Shown: positions 6,806-13,030 of the stretch, one piece after another | Layout: the number at the start of each line of letters is the position of its first letter | Position numbering within the stretch: position 1 is the first letter of the stretch | DNA from: Candidatus Moranbacteria bacterium RIFCSPLOWO2_12_FULL_48_12 | GTDB lineage: Bacteria; Patescibacteriota; Minisyncoccia; Moranbacterales; UBA1568 | Length of the DNA: 15,149 bases | Direction of reading: 5' to 3' | Assembly: GCA_001784735.1 (NCBI GenBank) | Contig: MFSB01000004.1 | Coordinates: forward strand, 1-15,149 | Notes under the pieces: model-generated | Databases searched by the model: none | Seen by the model: the letters and a program-made list of their open reading frames with translations, nothing else | What the model was told of the DNA's origin: nothing | Made by a program: the position numbers and the translations under genes

Positions 6806-7324
6806 TTAAAATTGAGCCTTGAGAGAAAATTCTATCTGTCCTGCCTCGGTCCGCTGGAGCGATTCCACTTTGATGCCTGTAAACAAATCTTCTGACTTGA
6901 AGCTGATGATCTGCTGCGCGACATATTTGAAGTTGTCCGTTTCTCCTGACACCGCTACAAACTTTCCCGTTTCGTTATATTCATATTTTGTCAGCCGGAC
7001 ATTGGGCAAGATGAGACTCTCCATTTGGCCGAGAAGAATCTTTGAATCAACGGCGCCGCCATTTAATTGCTGTTCGATAAGTCTCAAACGGGCATCAAAA
7101 TACGCCACTCGGTTTACTTTGTCCCCGCGCAACTGAGAGGAGTTCTCATCAAGCGATGCGCTGAGATCCGTTAGTTTATTATCCAATGTCTTGATATACC
7201 AACGCAGGCCGCCGAAGCCGGCCACCACGAGAAAGAAAATAACTGAGATGACAGCCAGGGAACTGTCAGAGATCGTGATTTCCTTTTTTTCTGATATTGA
7301 TGAAGAAAGGTTCAGTCCGACCAT
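6806..7324 (-). CDS. pilN: Type IV pilus alignment protein PilN-like
   Basis: A 172-residue bitopic membrane protein. The short cytoplasmic N-terminus MVGLNLSSS resembles the PilN segment (usually INLLP) that inserts into PilM. One membrane helix follows at about 22-42. Next come a helical stretch (about 45-90) and a small domain ending VESLQRTEAGQIEFSLKAQF. This matches the size and layout of PilN. It lies between pilM (41 nt upstream) and pilO (15 nt downstream). A candidate extended -10 element overlaps the end of pilM, so pilN may also be transcribed from its own start. The assignment depends mainly on topology, the N-terminal motif and neighbours. Confidence 0.83.
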   Translation of the reverse strand: MVGLNLSSSISEKKEITISDSSLAVISVIFFLVVAGFGGLRWYIKTLDNKLTDLSASLDENSSQLRGDKVNRVAYFDARLRLIEQQLNGGAVDSKILLGQMESLILPNVRLTKYEYNETGKFVAVSGETDNFKYVAQQIISFKSEDLFTGIKVESLQRTEAGQIEFSLKAQF

Positions 7325-7354
7325 CGCTTTATGTTTTAATGTTTATTCGCGTAT

Positions 7355-7363
7355 AGTATAACA
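7355..7363 (-). promoter_or_regulatory. Candidate extended -10 promoter of pilN
   Basis: TGTTATACT on the minus strand, adjoining the pilM stop codon, 31 nt upstream of the pilN ATG. It is the same string as before pilT. The -35 region lies inside pilM and shows no good match. Confidence 0.55.
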
Positions 7364-7364
7364 C

Positions 7365-8489
7365 TTAAATCTTTTTTATGAAAAGCTCCTTCAAAGAAAA
7401 CTTTTTTTTCGGGCTTGGAAACAGCTCCTCTTTTTTCTTCGTGAGCATCTCTGTCCCGCGGAGCGCCAGCCCGATCGCTATAGAAAACGCCCCTCCCGAT
7501 TCTTGAATTTTTTCGGTAAGCGCCCGGTCGTACTCTAGATTCCTCCACGGATTGCCGAGGACCACCGGCAATTTGAATATATTCGCGTAATACTCCGTAA
7601 GCCCGGTCAACTGCGCTGTGCCACCCGAAAGCATCACGCTCTTGCATTGTGAACCAGGATGTTTTGTCCGATAAGAAGCAAATATCCTCGTGGCTTCGCT
7701 GACAATCATTTGAAGGACAGGAAAAACCAGAGCTGACTGCGGATTGGTGAGAAAGTTCTTGTCGCTTTTCTTGAGTATATTCGCACGCTTCTCCGTAATA
7801 TTGAGACTCTCTGCCAAAGCGCGCGTGACATCTCTTCCGCCGATATCTATATTGCGGCTCACTTTGACTAAGCCATTCTCAACCAGCACCAGGTTCGTCG
7901 CCCGCGAACCGATATCAATCATCAAAGAAAGGCCCGGTTCTTCTCCGACGATCGAACGCACCAAAGAAAACGTTTCCAATTCCAAAAAATCGACAGAGAG
8001 CCCCGCCCCGCTAATATACCGCTCATAGCGCGCCACCTCTTTGTTGAGCGCCGCCACCAAGAGTACTTCCATTTTCTCGGTGGCGTCCGGAGCACTCTGT
8101 CTCCCGATGACTTCCCAACTGAGCGCTATATCATCCAGCGAAGAAGGGATATATTTATGCGCTTCAAAACGCACCGCCTCCTCTAGCTCCGATTCTTCCA
8201 TCGCAGGGAACTCCACCAGCGATATCAGTCCGATGTAGGCCGGCATCGCCACATAGGCCAAGCGGCTCTTGGGTTTCATACGCTTCATGAGCGCCCGAAG
8301 ATGAAATATGATCTCTTCATCATATGAACGTCCCTGCGGCGGCGTGCCATTTTCCAGGTCTGCCAAACTTATTTGCCCATAATTCATGAGCACCAGGCGG
8401 CCATCTTCGACAGAAAGCTCCACCGCCTTGATCGAAGCCGTACCGAAATCAATGCCCAGAAAATGTGGTTTTCCGAAACCGAATGCCAT
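7365..8489 (-). CDS. pilM: Type IV pilus actin-like ATP-binding protein PilM
   Basis: A 374-residue cytoplasmic protein of the FtsA/actin-like fold that binds the PilN tail and couples the inner-membrane complex to the motor. Phosphate-1 motif LGIDFGTASIKAVEL (11-25), phosphate-2 region MIDIGSRATNLVLVENG (190-206) and adenosine motif VMLSGGTAQLTGL (285-297) are clear. LPVVLGNPWRNL (307-318) fits the PilM signature near the C-terminus. A Lys-rich tail (350-374) ends the protein. It is the first gene of the pilus cluster, divergent from clpC, with an extended -10 element about 30 nt upstream of the ATG and no Shine-Dalgarno sequence. Confidence 0.95.
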   Translation of the reverse strand: MAFGFGKPHFLGIDFGTASIKAVELSVEDGRLVLMNYGQISLADLENGTPPQGRSYDEEIIFHLRALMKRMKPKSRLAYVAMPAYIGLISLVEFPAMEESELEEAVRFEAHKYIPSSLDDIALSWEVIGRQSAPDATEKMEVLLVAALNKEVARYERYISGAGLSVDFLELETFSLVRSIVGEEPGLSLMIDIGSRATNLVLVENGLVKVSRNIDIGGRDVTRALAESLNITEKRANILKKSDKNFLTNPQSALVFPVLQMIVSEATRIFASYRTKHPGSQCKSVMLSGGTAQLTGLTEYYANIFKLPVVLGNPWRNLEYDRALTEKIQESGGAFSIAIGLALRGTEMLTKKKEELFPSPKKKFSLKELFIKKI

Positions 8490-8518
8490 GTGTTTTTATT
8501 TGTTTCAGTTATGCTTCC

Positions 8519-8527
8519 AATATAACA
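8519..8527 (-). promoter_or_regulatory. Candidate extended -10 promoter of pilM
   Basis: TGTTATATT on the minus strand, about 30 nt before the pilM ATG. The region 17 nt upstream has only a weak -35 (TTTATG). Being in a true divergent promoter region, it is the best-supported of the three related elements. The leader would be about 23 nt, without a Shine-Dalgarno sequence. Confidence 0.65.
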
Positions 8528-8572
8528 CATTTTCATAGACACATAAAGTCTTAGCAGCCAGATGGAAAATTG

Positions 8573-8630
8573 ACCACCGTCGCTCGCTTGCCACGGTCGT
8601 TCGCAAAACGACGTTGGCAAGCGACGTGGT
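8573..8630. repeat. REP-like palindromic element, copy 1
   Basis: A 58-nt imperfect palindrome. ACCAC/GTGGT, GTCGC/GCGAC, TTGCCA/TGGCAA and GTCGTT/AACGAC pair in nested order around a CGCAA loop, with small bulges. Its 5' arm CCGTCGCTCG and its GTCGTT...CGCAA...ACGACGT core recur at 12952-13000. The element ends exactly at the -35 box of clpC. Confidence 0.75.
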
Positions 8631-8658
8631 TGACATTTGTCTCGAGAAAAAATAGAAT
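8630..8658 (+). promoter_or_regulatory. Sigma70 promoter of clpC (and comF)
   Basis: A perfect -35 TTGACA (8630-8635), 17-nt spacer and -10 TAGAAT (8653-8658, 5 of 6). Start predicted near 8665, giving a long untranslated leader before the ATG at 8804. A short GACATTTGTC palindrome overlaps the -35 and could be an operator. Confidence 0.75.
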
Positions 8659-8803
8659 GGATGTATTCATCTTCGCTTATGCCCAGCAGTGAAACTTCGA
8701 CTATGTATAAAAAATTTAATAAGAAGAGGAATATTCTGTGAATAAACGTTAATCGAATTTTTGATGGTTTGTACGAAAACTGTCGAAATTCTACTGACCG
8801 GGT

Positions 8804-11287
8804 ATGCTTGAAACGAATTTCAGCCAAAAATTGACCCTGCACGCCAGGCACAGCTTGAAGGAAGCTCGGGATATCGCGCGCTACACTCGCCACGCGGCTA
8901 TTCTACCGGAACATTTGCTCATGGCTATTTTTCTCGAAAGCACGAGCCTCGGAAGCATTCTTCTCGAAAATATTGGCTTTGAAAAAGAGACCCTGGCCAA
9001 GCTCTGTCTCAAGAAAAAAACGCGCGGCAAAACGCTCCCGGCCGCAAGCGCGCTCCCCCTCTCTCCTTCGCTCAAGGACATCCTGCGCCGCGCCTATTTC
9101 CTCGCCAACCAATTCCATTACCCCTATGTCGGCACGGAACACCTCCTCTATGCTCTCTTCGAGTCGGAAAGCGAGGCCCTCGAACACATCCTCATCGCCC
9201 TCAAAATGAGTGACGCCAAAGTCCGCACCACTCTCGAGTCGCATCTGAACTTCGATCACTTCCCGCAACTCTCCAAAATGCTCGATCTTCCGGAAAATCT
9301 CCTCACAAAAAACAAGGCGGCCAAGGGCAATACCACGCCTTTTCTCGACCAATACGCCGTCGACATGGCGAAATCCCCCATCTATGCCCAAGAAACCTTG
9401 ATCGGAAGGGAAAAGGAACTTGACCGGATCATCCAAGTCCTCACCCGCAAACGGAAGAATAATCCGCTCCTCTTAGGCGAACCGGGCGTCGGCAAAACCG
9501 CCCTTGTCGTCGCGCTGGCTAAAATGATTCTCCGCGGCGCCGTACCGCACACGCTCCTCGGCAAACGCATCCTCTCGCTTGATCTGACGCTCGTGGTCGC
9601 CGGCACGAATTTCCGCGGGGAGTTTGAAGCCCGCCTCAAAGAAATCATCCGCGAAGCGGCCCGCGAGAGCGATATCATCCTCTTCATCGACGAACTCCAT
9701 ACCATCGTAGGCGCCGGCAACACCCAAGGCGGCCTCGATGCGGCCAATATCCTGAAGCCCGCCCTTTCGCAGGGCGTCATCCAATGCATCGGTGCGACGA
9801 CCTTCACCGAATACAAGCGCCACCTCGAAAAGGATCCGGCTCTGGATCGCCGTTTCCAGTCCATCCTCATCGCAGAACCGACTGTCGATGAGGCAAAAGA
9901 GATCCTCTGGCATATCAAAAAGAGCTATGAGGACTTCCACCATATCGCCCTCTCCAAAGAAGTCATCGATCTGGCTGTGGAACTCGGCGTGCGCTACCTC
10001 CCGGATCGCTTTCTGCCGGATAAGGCGCTCGACATCATCGATGAAGCCTCAGCTCTGGCGAAACAAAAACGAGAAGCGCCGGAAACAACCAAGATTCTCT
10101 TCGAACTGGAAGAAGAACGACGCACTGTAAGAGAGGAGAAAGATTCTCTCATCAAAAACGAGAATTACGACGATGCCGCCAAATGGCATGCGCGGGAAAA
10201 GACCCTTTCTCAGAAAATTACCGCGCTCAAAGGGGAGTTCAAAGAAAATCCGGAAAATGAACGCATCACGGTTTCTGCGGAACACATCCTGAAGACCGTC
10301 TCCCAAATGGCGCATATCCCTTTCGCCAAACTTTCCAAAGAAAGCCCGCGCCAGAGACTCACTCATCTCCATGAAACGCTCGGTACCCTCCTCATCGGGC
10401 AGAAGGAAGCCGCTCTGGCTCTCGAAAAGACATTGACCCGTTCCCTCTCGAATATCGGCGATCCCAGCCGTCCCTTGGGATCATTCCTTTTTCTCGGTCC
10501 GACCGGCGTCGGCAAGACCCTGGCCGCCAAGATTCTGGCCGAGGAATTTTTCGGCGACCAGAACGCTTTGATCCGCCTCGATATGAGCGAGTTTATGGAA
10601 CGCCACAGCGTAGCCCAGATCCTGGGCGCTCCCGCCGGGTATGTCGGCTACGGCGAGGGCGGGAAATTGACCGAAGCAGTGAGGCGCAAGCCCTATTCGG
10701 TCATCCTCTTCGACGAAATCGAGAAGGCCCATCCGGATGTTTTCAATATTCTCCTCCAGATCCTCGATGAAGGGATGCTCACTGATGCCGAAGGACGCCG
10801 CGTCAGTTTCCGGAACGCGCTCATCATTCTCACGTCCAATATCGGCACCGCTACTTTCACCCAGACCGCCCGCATCGGCTTCGCAAAGAATATCGACAAG
10901 CGCGATCTCCAGGAGCAATTCGAAGCCATCAAGCGCGAGGTTCTCGGCGAACTCAAAAAAGAAATGCGACCGGAATTCCTGGCGCGCCTCGATCACATCA
11001 TCGTCTTCAACGCCTTGAGCGAAGAAGCTATCAGTGATATTACTCGTCTGGAACTGGATCTGCTTGTGAAGCGCTTGAAATCCCAAAGTAATATCACCCT
11101 GAAATACCCTCTCTCGCTCATACGGTATATCGCCAAAAAAAGTTTCGCTCCCGAGCAAGGCGCCCGATTGGTCAAAAAGAATATCCAAGATTTCATCGAA
11201 AAAAGCATCGCCGAAAAACTGCTCGATGCTCTGGAAAATAAATCCCTTCGCCTTTCTCTAAAAAATGACGTCGTTGTGTGCCTCTGA
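8804..11287 (+). CDS. clpC: ClpC-type AAA+ unfoldase (Clp protease ATP-binding subunit)
   Basis: An 827-residue HSP100 chaperone that unfolds proteins and feeds them to ClpP. The domains are a Clp-N double repeat (1-150), D1 with Walker A GEPGVGKT (225-232), Walker B ILFIDE (292-297) and arginine finger in LDRRFQ (347-352), and a short middle domain with a UVR-like coiled coil (about 432-467). D2 has Walker A GPTGVGKT (565-572), Walker B VILFDE (633-638), then the C-terminal small domain. The short middle region and the IGF tripeptide (691-693), the ClpP-docking loop, mark it as ClpC or ClpA-like rather than ClpB. No McsA/McsB or CtsR gene lies next to it. A near-consensus promoter sits about 150 nt upstream. 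The ATG lacks a clear ribosome binding site. It overlaps comF by 10 nt. Confidence 0.95.
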   Translation: MLETNFSQKLTLHARHSLKEARDIARYTRHAAILPEHLLMAIFLESTSLGSILLENIGFEKETLAKLCLKKKTRGKTLPAASALPLSPSLKDILRRAYFLANQFHYPYVGTEHLLYALFESESEALEHILIALKMSDAKVRTTLESHLNFDHFPQLSKMLDLPENLLTKNKAAKGNTTPFLDQYAVDMAKSPIYAQETLIGREKELDRIIQVLTRKRKNNPLLLGEPGVGKTALVVALAKMILRGAVPHTLLGKRILSLDLTLVVAGTNFRGEFEARLKEIIREAARESDIILFIDELHTIVGAGNTQGGLDAANILKPALSQGVIQCIGATTFTEYKRHLEKDPALDRRFQSILIAEPTVDEAKEILWHIKKSYEDFHHIALSKEVIDLAVELGVRYLPDRFLPDKALDIIDEASALAKQKREAPETTKILFELEEERRTVREEKDSLIKNENYDDAAKWHAREKTLSQKITALKGEFKENPENERITVSAEHILKTVSQMAHIPFAKLSKESPRQRLTHLHETLGTLLIGQKEAALALEKTLTRSLSNIGDPSRPLGSFLFLGPTGVGKTLAAKILAEEFFGDQNALIRLDMSEFMERHSVAQILGAPAGYVGYGEGGKLTEAVRRKPYSVILFDEIEKAHPDVFNILLQILDEGMLTDAEGRRVSFRNALIILTSNIGTATFTQTARIGFAKNIDKRDLQEQFEAIKREVLGELKKEMRPEFLARLDHIIVFNALSEEAISDITRLELDLLVKRLKSQSNITLKYPLSLIRYIAKKSFAPEQGARLVKKNIQDFIEKSIAEKLLDALENKSLRLSLKNDVVVCL

Positions 11288-12012
11288 ACATACAGTTCGC
11301 ATTAAAGAAAGTCAGCACAGGCATATTGGATACGCTTTTCCCTATTCGTTGCCTCAGTTGCGATGCTCCGGAGGAATATCTCTGTGGAGCGTGCCTCGCT
11401 ACTTTTCCCCGCCGTTTGCGTGAGCGTTGTCCCACGTGTCTGAAAGCCACTACTCCGCAGGGCGAAGTCTGTTTTGCCTGTTCTGGAATAAAAGCCTTGG
11501 ATGGATTATTCGCCGCCTCTGTCTATCGCTCTCCCCTCGTCGCAGCATCACTGCATATATTCAAGTACCGCTTCATTCCTGCCGTGGCTACTCCGCTCGG
11601 CGGCTGGCTCGCGGAAAAAATCGTCGAAGCTGATTTGCTACTCCCCGATTACTGTATCCCGGTGCCGCTCCACCCGCGGCGGCGGCGTTTTCGCGGCTTC
11701 AACCAATCCGCCCTTCTCGCTCACACTCTGGCCAATACCCTTACGCCAGGACTCGATATGCCTGTCTTGGAAGACTGCCTCCTGCGCACCCGCTTTACCA
11801 AACCACAGATAAAAACCAAGTCCCGCGAAGAACGCCTCGGCAATCTCAAAGGCGCCTTTGCCTTCACCGATGAAAGCATTCCGCTGATACAAAACAAAAT
11901 GCTCTGGCTCATCGATGATGTGGCCACGACTGGCACCACCCTGGAAGAATGCGCCATGGTTCTCAAAAAAGCCGGCGCCAAGAAAGTTTTTGGAATCGTT
12001 TTGGCTCGCTAA
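11278..12012 (+). CDS. comF: ComF family competence protein (phosphoribosyltransferase fold)
   Basis: A 244-residue cytoplasmic protein with an N-terminal double zinc-finger region (C25, C28, C36, C39, then C51, C54, C65, C68). A C-terminal type I phosphoribosyltransferase domain has the PRPP-loop signature LIDDVATTGTT (about 211-221). RRRRFRGFNQS in the middle is typical of ComF. In naturally transformable bacteria ComF acts with single-stranded DNA after uptake; the precise biochemistry here is unknown. The start is a GTG inside the clpC 3' end, a 10-nt overlap that suggests translational coupling. I see no earlier or better start. Linkage to type IV pilus genes fits a role in DNA uptake. 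Confidence 0.93.
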   Translation: MPLNIQFALKKVSTGILDTLFPIRCLSCDAPEEYLCGACLATFPRRLRERCPTCLKATTPQGEVCFACSGIKALDGLFAASVYRSPLVAASLHIFKYRFIPAVATPLGGWLAEKIVEADLLLPDYCIPVPLHPRRRRFRGFNQSALLAHTLANTLTPGLDMPVLEDCLLRTRFTKPQIKTKSREERLGNLKGAFAFTDESIPLIQNKMLWLIDDVATTGTTLEECAMVLKKAGAKKVFGIVLAR

Positions 12013-12040
12013 AATTTGAGCGAAAGCGGCTTTTGCCAGA

Positions 12041-12061
12041 TTTGGAAGCAAGGCTTCCAAA
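12041..12061. terminator. Perfect inverted repeat after comF
   Basis: TTTGGAAGC and GCTTCCAAA pair perfectly (9 bp) around a 3-nt loop, 28 nt after the comF stop. No T-run follows on either strand, so classic intrinsic termination is doubtful, but the position between convergent genes fits transcript-end formation. Confidence 0.5.
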
Positions 12062-12088
12062 TAGCGTCATCCTCATTCGCTGATACAG

Positions 12089-12120
12089 GAAGAGTTACAT
12101 AACCAGTTACGTAACTCTTC
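12089..12120. terminator. Perfect inverted repeat between comF and the SurA-like gene
   Basis: GAAGAGTTAC and GTAACTCTTC pair over 10 bp with a 12-nt loop. Within it, AGTTACGTAACT (12105-12116) is itself a perfect palindrome, so two mutually exclusive folds exist. It lies 27 nt from the end of the minus-strand gene. U-tracts are weak. A bidirectional terminator is the likely role. Confidence 0.5.
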
Positions 12121-12147
12121 ATTTCTATGGGCAATATGAGATGAAAA

Positions 12148-12840
12148 CTAGTACTGCGTGTAATAATTGATGACGGCTTTGGCTCGCAGGTCATCGATCA
12201 ATTGCGCCGCTTCCTTGTTGAATTTCTGTCCTTTCAATTGTTCGCGTGTCTGATTCTTCAGGTCGTCTGAACTCACCCCTGTCGTCGGGAGTATCTTATT
12301 CGTACTGAGGTACTGATCGACCTCCTCATCGCTAACCAGAAGCTTGTCCCCGAGAATCTGCTCCAATTCTTTGTTGATTGTAATTTGTTCCCGGAGATCC
12401 GCTTCCGTCATACCCTGTCCAGCCAAAGCCTGCTCCAGAGTCCCGCCCTGCGCCACAACCTGAGCTTCAATTTTTTTGATTTCGCTATCGATGTCCTCGC
12501 TCTTCACGATGACTCCCTGATTTTTCACCTCATCCTCGATGAGCTTCTTGGTAATCATGGTATCCAAGATATTCTTCCCGGCTTTCTTCTCCAGCTCTTG
12601 GACAATACTCAGCCTGCTGATCGGAGTCCCATTGACCGTCGCCGCCACAAACAAACTCTTGAAATAGTACACGCCGCCCAAAATGATGGCAGCCACCACC
12701 AATACCACAATGAAAGTCTTAGTCGTCCGGCTCATCTTCGCTACAGCACCCTTCAACTCATTCACCTTTGCGCTAAAAGATTCCTTTTTTGCAATCGCTT
12801 CTGCTCCCGTGGCTTCTGTCTTCGGCACTTCGTTTTCCAT
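12148..12840 (-). CDS. Membrane-anchored SurA N-terminal domain-like protein
   Basis: A 230-residue protein. A charged cytoplasmic N-terminus (1-41) leads into one membrane helix (about 42-62), followed by an extracytoplasmic helical domain. That domain opens with VAATVNGTPISRLSIVQEL (65-83), the typical start of SurA/PrsA chaperone domains. It continues through long amphipathic helices to DLRAKAVINYY, the closing helix of the SurA-N fold. The parvulin PPIase domain usually inserted after the EVDQYL helix is absent, so catalysis of prolyl isomerisation is not expected. A chaperone-like role for secreted proteins, perhaps pilins, is inference. No obvious ribosome binding site is present. The gene converges on comF and has a candidate promoter about 80 nt upstream. 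Confidence 0.78.
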   Translation of the reverse strand: MENEVPKTEATGAEAIAKKESFSAKVNELKGAVAKMSRTTKTFIVVLVVAAIILGGVYYFKSLFVAATVNGTPISRLSIVQELEKKAGKNILDTMITKKLIEDEVKNQGVIVKSEDIDSEIKKIEAQVVAQGGTLEQALAGQGMTEADLREQITINKELEQILGDKLLVSDEEVDQYLSTNKILPTTGVSSDDLKNQTREQLKGQKFNKEAAQLIDDLRAKAVINYYTQY

Positions 12841-12919
12841 AAACGTGCTCTTTAAACAAATTAATTTAACCTACATTAGCGAAAAACCCTCCCCCTGAAC
12901 ACAATCCTCGCTTCGGTTT

Positions 12920-12948
12920 ATGATAGCTAATTTTTCCTTTTTCTACAA
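12920..12948 (-). promoter_or_regulatory. Candidate promoter of SurA-like gene
   Basis: TTGTAG (12943-12948), 17-nt spacer and TATCAT (12920-12925) on the minus strand. The -10 matches 5 of 6 positions and the -35 only 3 of 6. The leader would be about 73 nt and contains a G-rich run (GGGGGAGGG) of unknown meaning. Confidence 0.45.
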
Positions 12949-12951
12949 GGC

Positions 12952-13000
12952 GCCGTCGCTCGTCACCGTCGTTACGCAAACGACGTGACCCGAAAGCGGC
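12952..13000. repeat. REP-like palindromic element, copy 2
   Basis: Shares CCGTCGCTCG, GTCGTT, CGCAA and ACGACGT with copy 1 at 8573-8630. Here the middle stem is GTCAC/GTGAC instead of TTGCCA/TGGCAA, and the outer pairing is reduced to GCCG/CGGC. It lies between the ATP-grasp gene end and the SurA-like promoter. Confidence 0.7.
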
Positions 13001-13030
13001 ATGCCAGGCCAGGCAAGTTTTCCAGCGCGA

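Larger units (their letters stand above)
8490..8803. other. 314-bp divergent intergenic region between pilM and clpC
   Basis: It holds, from left to right, the pilM promoter (8519-8527), a palindromic element (8573-8630), the clpC promoter (8630-8658) and a clpC leader of about 140 nt. I see no convincing gene here, no CIRCE inverted repeat and no CtsR-like operator. One 26-codon frame begins at 8661 but is at or before the predicted transcript start. Confidence 0.85.

Noticed and set aside
8661..8741. 26-codon frame (MYSSSLMPSS...) in the clpC leader
   Set aside because: Its ATG lies at or before the predicted transcription start and has no ribosome binding site. It cannot be supported as an upstream peptide.
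8490..8803. CIRCE or CtsR operator near clpC
   Set aside because: I looked for TTAGCACTC-N9-GAGTGCTAA and for GGTCAAA-type heptamer repeats and found neither.
8384..8893. Minus-strand frame spanning the pilM start and the divergent region
   Set aside because: It runs through pilM coding sequence in another frame, the palindromic element and the clpC start. The protein has no recognisable motif.
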